64,000 bases of DNA from Salvia splendens (Eukaryota > Streptophyta > Magnoliopsida > Lamiales > Lamiaceae), in the NCBI RefSeq assembly GCF_004379255.2, contig NC_056046.1:3534001-3598000 (forward strand). Direction: 5' to 3'. The position numbers were made by a program, and so were the translations under genes. Numbering within the stretch: position 1 is the stretch's first letter; every line of letters begins with the position of its first letter. Positions 23,913 through 35,842 of the stretch are shown here, one piece after another. The notes beneath the pieces were generated by a model. That model searched no databases, was not told the DNA's origin, and was given only the letters and a program-made list of their open reading frames with translations.

Positions 23913-24943
23913 CTCAACATTCTCACAAAAAAAATCCCACTCAGTGTCTGAACATCACACATCCCCCACCACCACAAACCTCAACTTGTACAGCTCCCAA
24001 TTTTATGCAACAAAAAATTCAAAATAAAAAACAAAACAAAACAAAACTCAAATATGATTTCAGGCAGCAGGTGGGCTAAAGCTAATAAAGAACTGGTTGT
24101 TCAATAATACGAAAATATGACGACACCAGTAGCTTTATACATACACATATTGAAGCTTCACCTACCTTGATGCTGAAGAAGACAAACCCCTTTATATGTA
24201 TAATAGAAATGGACCCGCTTCTTGCAGCTCCAGCAAAACCCTAAAGACTAAGCTTTCCCCTTGGAATCTCACACCCCTTTTATTATGCTCTCTCCCCTTT
24301 CTCTCTCTCTCTTACCTTCAAACAAATCTTTACTCATAAATATTGATATACAGCCAAGATTTGGTCTGAATTTATATAATTGCAATTCATCTATAACAGG
24401 ATATGTGCCAAAATAAAAATTAGAATGCGCAGTGACAGAGGCGAGTGCGTGTGAATTTCACACAAGCGAATGGAGGGAGAAACCAAAATGGAAAGATAAA
24501 GGGGTCGTCACTAGTTTTCAAAGTAAATGATTTAGCTTAAAAAAGACACCATTTTAATTTTTTCTTTCACTTTCAAAAGAAAAAAGATAAAGATTCACAC
24601 TTTTGCCTGAGTGCACGCGCCGCTACGGCGCGTGGATTTTGGTGGTCAATGGTAAGCCGACAAAACTCCTCATATGGCCGGCCTTGAAATGTGGGCGTTT
24701 AGAGCCAGTGTTCGTGCCAGATCAATTTTCCTTCTTCCAGACGCTGGTTTAAAAGTGTCAATTATTAGAGTGAAAGAGGTTGACTGGTGGAAGCTGGTAT
24801 CTATCTGGCTCCATCAATTTGCTGATTTGCAGTTTCAAGGCTTAGTTAATGACTTGAAGTTAGCGGTTACCTGAGATTTTTTGAGCTGATATTTACGACA
24901 CTTTCTTTTTGAGAGGGTAAAGAAAATTTATTACACTCAACTA
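23913..24943. other. Upstream region of the ATL gene
   Basis: Presumed 5' UTR and promoter of the minus-strand ATL gene. It holds a CT microsatellite (about 24298-24312) and the palindrome described at 24614-24634. A 66-codon open frame at 24674-24874 has no family resemblance and is not called. Confidence 0.55.
24614..24634. promoter_or_regulatory. Perfect CG-rich palindrome (CGCG-box-like)
   Basis: CACGCGCCG, a CTA spacer, then CGGCGCGTG: nine-base arms with no mismatch, about 700 bp upstream of the ATL start codon in otherwise AT-rich DNA. CGCG cores are bound by CAMTA transcription factors in plants. Binding here is an inference from the core sequence only. Confidence 0.35.
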
Positions 24944-25191
24944 CTTCCTCCGTCCCACATAATTTGACCTAGTTTTTCATTTTGAGCCGTCCCACATAAT
25001 TTGACCTAACTTTTACCATTTTTGGTAGTGGACCTCACATTCCACTAACTCATTCCTACTCACATTTAATTATAAAACTAATATTTAAAAGTAGGACCCA
25101 CATTCCACTAACTTTTTCAACTCACTTTTCATTATATTTCTTAAAACTCGTGCCCGATCAAAGTGTCCTAAATTATGTGGGACGGAGGGAG
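24944..25191. mobile_element. Stowaway-type MITE, 248 bp
   Basis: The left end CTTCCTCCGTCCCACATAAT pairs with the right end (reverse complement CTCCCTCCGTCCCACATAAT) with one mismatch, and TA flanks both ends. It is closely similar along its length to the element at 57936-58187, so both belong to one recently active family. Confidence 0.9.
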
Positions 25192-27013
25192 TATTTATTT
25201 GACCAGAAAATTTGAACTTGATCTTATCAGAAAATTTTAAATTTTGTTTTATTTTGAAAAAAATAGAATTTAAACATTACACATCTCTATTTAATCTGGC
25301 TCTATAATGTTATGTTGAATTGCTTGAATTGGCAAAGATGAAATACTAACATTTTTTTAATGTATTCAATATCTTTGTCAATTTAAATCTAGCTTTTTGT
25401 TTCGATCAGCTCTAAATTTCAGTTTAATTTAAACTTATTTTAAAACACGTTTGCATCTTACTCAAATACTATAAGATATCATCAATAGCCATAGCAAATT
25501 AGAAAATTAAATCTTAAACCTCATCCAAAGTATAATCGAAGCTATAATATAATGATACACCAAGTTGGATAATATACATGAGGCATGAGCGATAATAGAT
25601 CGAACAAAATTTTCTTAAAATTATTATCATACTTGCTATTTTACTTTAACACACAAAATATGAGAATTTCACGAGTTGAAACTCACAAAATGAGTCAACA
25701 TTTTAACTCAAACTCATATTTGAGTTAAATATATTCAGATCGAATCTTAACTCGTCTCGCAATGAAGTGTGTTGCAAAAGACTTCGTCTTTTTTTTTATT
25801 TAATTGGTATGTTAATTTGCTAGTAGGCTTATGTAAGATTTCTTGAAAGCTTGTGGTTAAACACATTGCTTGTCTTGTCCGTCATTAATATAGGGTTGGA
25901 ATGACTTAAGGGATGGTCAATTCCACCTCTATAATTAATCTTTAATTTAAAGGCAATTTGATATGTAAGCATTGTGTTCAAAATTGGACAACACAATTGA
26001 TACAATGAATTAGGTCACAAGAAACAAAGGAGGAAACCACATGGCCAAAAAGTTTTACAAATACTACTACTACTATTTTTTGTTGGTGTTTATTTTGTTT
26101 CATATATACATGTCATGTTGATGATGATTTGGTGAAAAGTTAGTCAATAATTCATTATGTTCACAAAAAAATATTTATAGTCAAATTATCATAAATGAGC
26201 TAGTAGTGTATATTCATATCGGTGTTTGCGTGAATGATTTGAATTCGATATTTATTTTCGAAGTTGGATGTCAATATAAAACAGTTTTAGAGATACTTTT
26301 CTATTTGATTGATATATATGAACAACTACAATAAATAGTGGATCGCATATATGAACAACCATGGAATATAAATAAATACACCTCTTTTTCTCGTTACTTA
26401 ATTTTTATATTCAATCACATTCTTGACGGGATTGCATAATTATTTTAATAATTAAATTAAATCTTTAGGTTGTGACGATGAAACCTTTTGCAACCACTCA
26501 ATTTGCTAGTAAATGCGCATTATGTTGGCTTAGTAGTAGGTGATAAAAAGTGACATTCAACTAATATTTCGTTAATTATGGAATAATGTTTTGTTGAAAA
26601 TGGAAAAAAATAGTAGTAGTATATGCCAAAACTAAAATGATGGTGAAATAGTAATCAATAAACTCTATTTCCACTTATATAGAGAAAAGTTGAGCCTGGA
26701 TAATTATTTCCAAAAACAACTCCAGTCAAAAAAGAAAAAGACAATTCCACTAGATTATTAGGTTATTTTAAGCCACATAAACCATTATTGCCCTATTAGT
26801 AATATTTTTCCAATGTAATGATTATTTTGCTTCCAACAACAAACTTAAAACTTATGTTTTCTAGCCAAATAATACCTTAATCTTGTAAAATGCAATCCAA
26901 ATAAAAACTCAAAAAGACGATAATGTTGTTGCATCAAATTGAGGAGCTTACTAATGATTATATAGGCTGTTGTATGGTGGATTATTATTTGGGCCTGGAA
27001 ATTAATTTTGGCC
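25192..27013. other. Intergenic AT-rich DNA
   Basis: About 1.8 kb with no open reading frame of interest and no element ends recognised. Confidence 0.6.
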
Positions 27014-27018
27014 AAGAT

Positions 27019-27744
27019 TGTTAGGACTTATGTTTTGCCCTAGCCCGTTTATCCGGATGATATACACCCCTCCCACTCCCCTCACCGCCTCACATTCTGT
27101 TTCTCTCACTTCTCTCTCTGCTCTCTGGCGATTAAGTTTCTCTTGTGTGTTCTTCTTCTCCGATGATTCTCCCGTTGATTCACTACAGTTTTTTCATGAA
27201 TATTTGAGTGATAAAACGTGTGTGTGTGGGAGAAAGCAACTAGTTCGGTTGCTTGGGTTTTGGAGAAACTAGGGTTTCTTGTTGAGAGGTTTCTTATGAA
27301 GTGTGGTTCCGAGAGTGAATAGATCAAGTGTAGTGGAGTGGTTTGGGGTTGTAATCCGTGGTGTGTGAAGAGTTGCACGGTTGGATTCAACGTTGCTCCC
27401 TTGGATCGTGGTTTTGGTGAATAGGTCTGTACTGTTAGCGGGTGGCTGAGCCATAGCTACTAGATCTATGTGATTCCTTTGATTTCTCTCTTGTTTTCTG
27501 TATTACTTGTTTAGATCCGAGAGGATCTTGTCTTGTGTTACTAACTGAGTGTTCAAGTGTGCAGGTTCTCGGTGGGTTTAAGATGCTTTCGATTGAAGAT
27601 TGCATGGCCGAGATATTTAGCTACTGTTGTAATGGCTAAGATTCTTTGTAAATCAGTCGCTTGGTTGATAGTTTGACTGAGCTATCTAGTACAAGACCAA
27701 AGAGGTCTCGGTAATTAGTGAATCCGGGTAGTCTGATCCCTACA
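27019..27744. mobile_element. Possible solo LTR (about 726 bp)
   Basis: The segment begins TGTTAGGAC and ends ATCCCTACA, so it has TG...CA ends and a short terminal inverted repeat (TGTTAGG / TGTAGGG). The interior is less AT-rich than its surroundings, transcript-like, and lacks a conserved reading frame. No matching 5-bp target duplication is visible (AAGAT against CTTAC). A Copia-type solo LTR is the best guess, with a decayed untranslated leader as the alternative. Confidence 0.35.
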
Positions 27745-27884
27745 CTTACAATTAAAAAACCAAGACATTTCCTATACTTTATTAGATTAAATCATGATAC
27801 TAACTTGATCTAAGAACAAGCAAACATTAACAAATGATTCCACGTTATAAATTTGTCTACTACCATCTTTAGGTTGTGATGAAA

Positions 27885-29814
27885 CTATAGACCAGCAAAA
27901 GATCTAGTCACGGAGAGGTCCGAGACGTCAAGAGACCTCTTGTCCTCCTCCCTCAAGGAGCCAATCGCAAGCGCCACCTGTCTCATACTCGGTCGCGCCT
28001 CAGGGGGTTTAGCCACACACTTGATGGCAATCCGCAGCAAACGCACCATCCTCTCCTCATTGATACACTCCCGCATCAAGTCCTTATCGAACACCTCCAC
28101 CGTCCACTCCTCCCTGACCACGGCCACCACCCAGGTCGCCAGGTCCAAGCCCTCAATGAGAACCATCCTCCCCGTGAGCAGCTCGAGCAGAACCAGCCCA
28201 AACGCGTAACTGTCTACCTTGAATATAGCCTTGTAGTCATCCTGAGCCTCCTGAAGGGCGCCATTCGCAAGAATGCCGCCCTTTTGGTCCTGGCCCTGGT
28301 CGAGCATCAGCCCATAGCCCATATTCGCTGATGCTGGGCTCCATATTCTTGTTCAACAGAATGTTGGATGATTTAAGATTTCCGTGAGGGATCCGATCGT
28401 ACTGTAGCTCTTCGTGCATGTACGCTAACGCGTCAGCTATCGTAGCAGCAATAGACAGCCTGCTAGTCCAGTCCGGCGGCTGTCTGTTACTGCTTGTTCC
28501 TATCATTTTCAACAAATCGTGATCATATTAAACAAAAACAGTTACTTTATCCCAATCAAGAAACTGGGAAGGGAGAAGCTTCCTACCATGATTGTGATTG
28601 AAGAGATTTCAATTCTGCTGAAACTCATACACAATGAGCTTCTCCTGTCCAGAACTATAATAGGCAACAGCAGGCATAACATGGGTGTGTTTCACCTGAT
28701 TAAGCCTCTTCATCCTCTGCCTAAACTCACCACTTGAAATCTGCCAATCCTTAATCCTCTTCACTGCAAGAACCATCCCATGATCCTCACAGACAACCTT
28801 GTACACACTCCCATGGCTCCCTCTCCCCAGAAGCTCCGCGGGCGCCTTCAGAAGCCCGTCGAACCTCATCCCGTTCCCCTCCCCGCTCACCACCACCATC
28901 AACGAGGCCGAGGCCGACATCTGCCCACTCTCCGCGCTCGAATACTCATTTCTTCCCTCCTTCACCTCCGCCGCCGGCTTGATCACGCTTTCCACGCCAG
29001 CATCTTCGCCTTGCCTCGACTTTTTCGCCTTCTTCCGCAGCCATATGAGGACGAGTAACACCGCGACGAAGGCAATCGCCACGTATCCCATGTACACCAG
29101 AATCTGTTTATTTGTGAGACCTTCATTTTTTACCTGCGGCGGAGGCGGAGGCGCGTTGGGAGCTGACTCAGCTGCCGCAGCCGAAGAGCAATTTTCCGTC
29201 AGCGGAGGGCCGCAGAGCTCTGGATTGTCTAAAAAGCTTCCCGGCGGTAAGCCACGCGCTCCGACCGGGATGAGGCCGGAGAGGCGGTTGTGGGAGACGT
29301 TGAAGACGCGGAAACGCGTGAAATCGAGGTCCGGTATCTCGCCGGAGAAGTTGTTTTGTTGAGCTAGGAACGGGGTGAGGGCGTTCATTCGTGAGAGATC
29401 GGGCAAGGATGCGGAAATGTTGTTGGAAGATATATCTAGGTAAGTGAGGGCGGAGCAGTTGGAGATGGCGGGAAAATTCTGCGAAGAGCGGAGGGAATTT
29501 CCGGCGACGATGATGATGGAGAGGGAGTGGGAGAGGGATTGGGAGAGGCAGAGGGTTCTGGGGTCGAAGACGCCGGCGAGGTTGATTTTCTGGACGTGGA
29601 GGAGGTGTTTATCGCACGTGACGCCGCGCCATTTGGCGGTGCAGGGGTCGGAGGTGGAGTTCCAGCCGGAGATGGTGTTGTTGTTGTTGTTGGAGAGTTT
29701 GGAGAAGAAATCGAGGAGGGAATCTCTCACTAGATTCTCCTCTGATTTCGCCAGCTGCAGGAGAAGAAGAAGAAGAAGAAGAAGAAACGTAACTGCGAGT
29801 GGGAATTGCTTCAT
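27885..29814 (-). pseudogene. LRR-III receptor-like pseudokinase, broken by a stop codon and a frameshift
   Basis: Derived from a leucine-rich-repeat receptor-like kinase of subfamily III, like the Arabidopsis 'probable inactive receptor kinases' (At2g26730 type). In order: signal peptide with a poly-Leu run, LRR N-cap with WRGVTC, LRRs (ALTYLDISSNNISASLPDLS, NNFSGEIPDLDFTRFRVFNV), membrane segment (QILVYMGYVAIAFVAVLLVL), glycine loop LGRGSHGSVYK and AVKRIKDW. Two lesions interrupt it. (1) After residue 401 (YEFQQN) the frame meets TGA at 28609-28611, where relatives have Gly. A plausible 87-bp GT-AG intron follows at about 28493-28579. (2) A 7-bp tandem duplication (28309-28322) shifts the frame after ISEYGL, and the true C-terminus resumes in another frame to 27885. 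Catalytic residues were already non-canonical (HGN for HRD, EYG for DFG). If expressed, the product would be a receptor stump with a partial kinase lobe. Sequencing error cannot be excluded. Confidence 0.85.
28309..28322 (-). other. 7-bp tandem duplication causing the frameshift
   Basis: The unit AGCCCAT (plus strand) occurs twice head to tail. Removing one copy joins EYGL directly to MLDQ, as in related kinases. Seven is not a multiple of three, so the duplication shifts the frame. Confidence 0.85.
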
Positions 29815-31036
29815 GGTGTGTGAACGTGAAAAAGATGAGGATGAAGAAGGAGAGAGAAGATGATGTGAATAGCATTGCGGAGTTTGCCAAGACTTTGATC
29901 GAGTCTGAGGAAGAAGAGTCCATGCAGATCGTGTTGGAATTAATTAAGGTGCCGGCGAGAGATGCTTGATTCAGTTAGTGTTGATTCTTGATTTCTCAAA
30001 TGGGAACTACGATAACGATGTTTTCAGCCTCATTCATTTAGTAATCATCGTAGTTGAACAAATATAGTACTTGGTTGGTTCGGTTGTTGTGTTTGTGTTT
30101 ATTGGTTTGGGACCGAATTGTTGGTTAAATTATTTGGTTTGATTCATTCTCAAATAGGATTTGTGGTGATTGGATTGATAGAGGTGATATATAGTTTATT
30201 GGGGTTTTAGAATAGCCGGTTCACGATTTCAATGGTGGAACTACAGTCGGTCAAGTTCAAAAATCACCGGTTTAAGTTTTCAATAATCGGGCAAGATAAC
30301 ATATTTTATTGTTCCGATTTTGAATAGATAATCCATTGTCTGGTTCATAATTGGGGGTTTTTTTAGTTTTGTTTCGGACTATTCAACGATGTTCCACAAT
30401 TTTCACAATATTTTCTAGTTCAAAAATATTAGAGCCGGTTCAGGTTAGGCCCATCAAGGACGATTATGATTCAAAAACCAACACCGCTAGTTTGTTCCAA
30501 TTTGAACCGGCGATTCTGATTTAACCACGGATCCCAGATTGTGTTTATTTAGACCCATCAAGGACAGTTGCGGTTCAAAAACCAAAACCGCCGGTTTAGT
30601 TTCTGGCCAAACCGAAGGGGTGCATGATGCATACAATTACTAGTACTTTTTTTCCAATTAATCATATAAACAACTGAGGTATTCAGAGTTTGAATCCGTC
30701 ATCAAGTGTAGCACGTATGGTTGCTGATGCCATTTTACACCTGCAAATTCTTGCCGAAAAAGGGCATCTTTCCACCTGCAAATGTCCAAATCTTTCACAC
30801 TAATAGACGCTGTAATTAAAAACATAGATAGATACAAGCCAACATCAGACAGTAACAAGTAAGTCTGATTGTGCAAGCATTACATCCAACTTGAGTAATA
30901 AACTAGAAATTTGGAACTCAAATGGATATTCATACCACCTGCACACTAGAGCTGCTCAACTCCCCTACTCTATGCTATAGTAACCATTCATGATACATTT
31001 AATTATAACAAAACAATGGATCACCAGTTTTGCCTC
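29815..31036. other. Intergenic, with a diverged direct repeat
   Basis: Includes the presumed promoter of the receptor pseudogene and, at the right, 3' sequence of the E2 gene. Two copies of a block of about 46 bp starting CCCATCAAGGACRRTT and ending near CGGTTT lie at about 30450-30496 and 30554-30600. CCGGTTCA-rich motifs around them suggest remains of an unidentified transposable element. Confidence 0.5.
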
Positions 31037-32703
31037 CTAAGGATCCCCATGCCCTGTCACTTCGTCCTCGCTTTCGCTCCGCCCGTCGCTGTAGGCCTCG
31101 TTGTCACTCACTTCCTCGCCACTCGCGCTATTATCATCACCTTGATGCTTCTTTGCATACCGGTCACAATACTCTGGATCACGCGAGAAAACAATTGTGA
31201 GAAATTTATGTGTAGCAATAGCAACTCACCATTTACGGGCATTCTCCTTTTGAGGCAGAGTGAAAGGACGTACCTTTGACTTTTTGGTCGTATTGCTCTT
31301 TGTCTTTCATCATCAGAGATGCGGCATCACCGTTGAGTGGGTCCGAAGGGTTAGGATAGAGTAGAAGCTGGGGGAGGAAAACCTCGAAAACATTCAACAG
31401 ATCTGCATATGGATATACATTTTGTTAAGCCAATGCAAATGTCGGTCTCGTGAAATAATTCGATACAAATATAGTCGTGAAACAGCAATGGAGCTGGGAT
31501 TTTAAAGTGATGGAGCCCGAATTTGTAAATGTCGGGATCTGTAATCAACTGATTTGAGCTTACCATACATTGGACTCCACGACTGGTTGATGACATCCAA
31601 GCATACCGAACCCGACCTATCATCCAAATATTTGAACAGATAAACATGATAAATGTACATGAAACAGCTGCTAAAGGGTCATAAAATTAAATGATACTCC
31701 ATGATAAATAGATTTCAGGTATACTCTCCAAGTGCCAAAGTTAGTGTATATAATAACAGAACCACTAAGTAACTTTTTGCGTATCCACATCCGAATTGTT
31801 CACATGCATCAAAAGGCAGTTCCGTGATTGAAAGTTAGCAGGAAGAGGCTTATATTCCTCTGAAACAGCTTCAACGAAAAACGCATGGGAACTTACAGCT
31901 CGTCAACATTGGGGTGGAAGATTTTGTTGACGAACCCAATCGAAGGAGATTTGTAAGGATAAGCATCTGGAAGTTCCACGCGAACTTTCCAAACTCCACC
32001 TTCGTACAGACCTACAATCGCAATACCACCCTCCTCAAACTTGTGATCAATTTTATCGGAACTCCAAAATTATCCATAATCAGTCAATGATTTATGTACC
32101 AAAAGCGTCTACATGAACTAATAATCACTTCCAAGAAGGCCAAACAGAGTAAAGTTATGCACTGAGAAGTATAAGCAACAAACAAAAAATATTGTGAATA
32201 AAAATTTAATCTAGTTGTGATATTGTCAATTAGGTTGTTCATAAAAGGATAGAAATCAGAAAATGAAAGTGACAAATATTTAAACAATATCGCCAACACG
32301 ATAACAAAACTCTCAAGTGTAGAAAATGAAGTCATATCAAATGGAAGCGATCGCATGCTAAAGTAGGGTGGCATTACTTTCTTTTGGGCCATGAAATTCC
32401 ACATTGAACTCGTTGATGCCATCATTTATGGGCTCCACGGTGTAGTCACTCATCATTCTACAACAGAAACATTAGGTTAGGTAAAAGAATTCCGAGTTCC
32501 CATTATTAGCTACAACCTCCAAACTATAGATATCTCCGATGAATGCAACGTGAAGAGGGAAATATTAATCTATTGTTGGTCAATCAGAATGGTGAACACG
32601 AACTGGATAACCGTAGAGATGGTTGTTAGAAGTAGAGAAACTATCCAAAAACCACTTACAATTTCATGACATCCATGTCACGCCTTTTGCTGGGAGAAGA
32701 CAT
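31037..32703 (-). CDS. E2 ubiquitin-conjugating enzyme, UBC4/5/6 (Ubc8/UBE2H) type, 6 exons
   Basis: Inferred exons, in transcript order: 32703-32660, 32457-32378, 32011-31897, 31616-31564, 31402-31274 and 31173-31037. GT-AG introns and phases give a continuous 185-aa protein. The start [15 protein letters not shown] is typical of the Arabidopsis UBC4/5/6 group. The UBC fold contains [18 protein letters not shown] with the HPN motif at residues 74-76, and the catalytic cysteine is C85 in [11 protein letters not shown]. The tail after about residue 150 is acidic and Ser/Asp/Glu-rich. The enzyme accepts ubiquitin from E1 on C85 and passes it on with E3 partners; its yeast relative Ubc8 and human UBE2H work with the GID/CTLH ligase. 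A 5' UTR intron is likely, since an acceptor-like TTTGCAG stands just upstream of the ATG on the minus strand. No lesion seen. Confidence 0.95.
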
Positions 32704-33914
32704 TTTGTCTAAGAGCTATCCTTCGACTGCAAAACAAGGAAAATGTGAAAACAGATTTAAAAAGTTTACAACTTCAAGAAAGAATAGTAAAGAGTGAAAA
32801 AAGAATGGAACCATCACAAATTCATGCTAATGTCTTGCAGAATTTTCTAGAAACAAAACCTTGAATTGCAGGTTTGAGAAAGCAACATATAGATATCTAT
32901 TACTACTTAAAAAACTAAACTCCAACTTAATTAGAAGACCATTTGCCAGTAGAAAACAACGAAACTAGAAAGCGCTAGCTAATTAATTTTGCATCGTGAG
33001 AAGAAAGAGCTTGAGACATCTGCAGTTTGGTGGAATCTCCACCTTGCAATTGCAATTAAGAGCACTGAAACTATAAATAAAAGATCCATATCTCATGAAC
33101 TGTCAAATTTCCTAAAACTTCAGACATTTCGAGAGATGATTCCTAGCAATACTAAATAAAGCGTATCAACAGCCTCTCTGGCATATACTATGGATGATGG
33201 AGTACCAAAAACTCCAAAATCATTCAACACAACAATCTCTAGCACTAGAACAACGACGTTTTATGAGTTTTAGATTGTAAGGTTTCCATTTCAACTATGT
33301 TACTGGCTTTGATTTCTAGAAACTCAATGGCATCTATACTTACTAACTCAACTATTCAGTTATTCCAATGCAGCAATTCTCATAGCCTTTATCAAGTGGG
33401 AAACTTTTTCAATTTTTTTGCAGTTAAAGCTGATTAAGTTAACATCTGCATTCTCTAACTTGCACAAATCTTCAATTACCATAGCAAAAGATTCCCCCAA
33501 AACAGGGCAAAACGTTCAGCACAGAATTTCTGTAACTAATCATCAGAAAAAGGGGGAAAAGTTCAAAATCTCAAGAGCCCACGTCACCATTAAACCCAAA
33601 CAACATCAAAAACATCTAATCACACTCTAAGATCGAAAAATCAAGAATCCCACAATCCTAAATCATCGCATTTCCAACCATTAATTAGCAGAAATTAACA
33701 CTCAAAACTAACCCAAGAGAAGAGATAGAACAACAGGACCAGTAGATCAAGATTAAATTTTAAGGCCTGCGGTGTGTTGAATAAGCTAGAAATGTGATGA
33801 TGAGATATGAAGGGCATATGTCGACATTATTAAATTGGGTGTTGCACAACCACTATAAAAATTCTATGTTTCATAAGATTTAGGTATTCAGGTTCCACGT
33901 TCACGTACTGAGTC
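32704..33914. other. 5' region of the E2 gene
   Basis: Probably the 5' UTR, a leader intron of up to about 1 kb, and the promoter of the minus-strand E2 gene. A 70-codon open frame at 33418-33630 on the other strand is low-complexity (Lys, His, Gln) and not called. Confidence 0.5.
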
Positions 33915-34604
33915 GGTGAGGAGCCATGTTTTAAAAATCGGATCGATAAGCGAACTGGTGAAGCTATCGGTTCACGGTTCAACGGGTCGGACTGGTCCAA
34001 CCACTGGTCGAACCGGAATACCGTAGCATTTATATATTTGAGTATATAATTTTAGATACATATTTGGTATAATACTATTAAACTCAAAATATATAAATAA
34101 ACAAGCATTAATACAATATATAATTTGATTTCAAATAATATATAGCTATGCAAATATAATATATACCAATTGTTAACAAGTAATACTAGTTATACATAAA
34201 TATACATACTCATATGTTTATTATGTATCAAACAAGAATTTATGTTATAAACGTTTCTTTCATTATATATTATAGTTGGTTTATTTTTCAATCTAAGCAT
34301 TAGTTACTAAAACTTTATTTGGAAGTTAATTAAAATTTATTAATTTTTTAGTTATTATCTAGTATATAAACTATATGCATATAGCTTTCAATTATAGATA
34401 TATCATGGTATATAGTTGATGGTTGATATAATATGGAACATATTAACAAAAGAAACTACATCCCATATTAAAAAAGTAAAGGCAAAAGATTGTAAAAGAT
34501 GATTATAAAATAAAGACTTTTCATCCCACATTGAAAAATGAAAGATGAATCTTGTGGAACACTTTTATAAAGAGAGTCATAAATGATTTTTCAAGTAAAT
34601 TTTT

Positions 34605-35842
34605 TGTAACACCCCGACTTTTTCTACCTTTTTATTTTGATCTTGAAATGACCGTCGTTTGTGCACTTGAAAATTTTTCGACCTTGTTTCTTTTGTCGAG
34701 AAAAGAAAGTAACTCTTTGTATTAATTTAGCTTATGAGGTAAGCTTCGTATTTAGCTTATGAGGTAAGCTTCGTATTTAGCTTAGGAAGTAAGCTTCGGT
34801 TTAGCTTATGAAGTAAGCTTCGGGTTAGCTTATGAAGTAAGCTTCGGTAAACCTATATATATAAAGGAGTCGAAAGAGGTTAAAGGAAGGAGGGGAAGAA
34901 GGAGAGTCGGGCGCCTTCACATGTGCATTTCGAGAATGGAAGGGACAAAAGTTAAGGCTTTAAACGAACGAGGTGAGCTTTCTTATACAAAAAAAAATAC
35001 AAATCGTATTTTATGAGAACACGAACACATGTTCGTGATGTTTAAAGATGTTGTCTTGCCATAAATGCTTTGTTTTATGTAGTGATGCCTATCTGTTTGG
35101 TTATACCGAATGTGCTATGCCAAAATGAATGAATGAAACGAATTCGGACTCCAATAGGACCGCAAATCCTATTCGAGTTAGTGTACACAAAGGAATGGAC
35201 CGTGTGTCATCGTAAGGGTTGGCCGGTCAATGTGATCGTGGAAGGTGGCCACCTTCCCGACACACTATGAATTATCAGATATGGCGGATTACAAGAATGA
35301 ACTTAGTCTGATCAGACGGACTTTATGAAAATGAACTTAGTAAACTCGGGCCTTTAAGAAAAACCCCGAGTGTTACTGTGATGATGGCTTGACAATATTT
35401 TAAAATGTATAATTGTATTTTTCGGCAATGTGTTCACTGAGTACTTTTGTACTCAGCCCTGCATATATTTCTAAATGTGCAGGTTGAGCGGTGACGAGCA
35501 CGGTGGGTGTTGAGCATGAAAGTAAAGAAGATAGTAAAGAAAACTTTCTGAATATATTATGTCTTCATACATAATAATATTCTACTCTCGAATGTTTCCG
35601 CTGAATATTGTTTCTTTCAACAAATATTGTTTGAATAATATTTGTTTTGAGTTGCTGATTGTTGAGATACTCTGATTTTATTCGAGTGTGCACTCTGTGT
35701 ATCGTACACTCAGATATATATTAATCTTTTAAGCTAATTGAGCCGTTCTTATGAACTGTTATCCTTAAATGCTATTCTTAATGTTTGTCCCTTGGTCACG
35801 ATCGCCTCGTTTGCAACACCCCTGGGGTGGGCGGGCGTGACA
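34605..35842. mobile_element. Solo LTR of a Ty3/Gypsy element (about 1.24 kb)
   Basis: Starts TGTAACACCCCGACTTTTT and ends GGGCGGGCGTGACA, ends I associate with plant Ty3/Gypsy chromovirus LTRs such as the Tekay/Del group. It is flanked by TTTTT on both sides, consistent with a 5-bp duplication but weak because the site is a T-run. There is no internal region or second LTR nearby, so it is best read as a recombination product. It sits inside the TIR element at 33924-36131 and is therefore younger than that insertion. Confidence 0.75.
34727..34851 (+). repeat. Five tandem copies of a unit of about 25 bp within the solo LTR
   Basis: The unit is roughly TTAGCTTATGAGGTAAGCTT plus CGTA-like bases, repeated five times with small changes (GAGG to GAAG, CGTAT to CGGTT). 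The embedded AAGCTT and AGCTTA steps make the array partly self-complementary. Possibly an LTR enhancer array (inference). Confidence 0.8.

Noticed and set aside
24674..24874. 66-codon plus-strand frame starting MAGLEMWAFR
   Set aside because: No recognisable family, no splice or promoter context, and it lies in the ATL upstream region.
28493..28579. An intron explaining all frame changes of the LRR receptor gene
   Set aside because: A good GT-AG intron of 87 bp is accepted here, but the TGA at 28609-28611 lies upstream of its donor inside the exon, and the 7-bp duplication lies downstream, so splicing does not rescue the frame.
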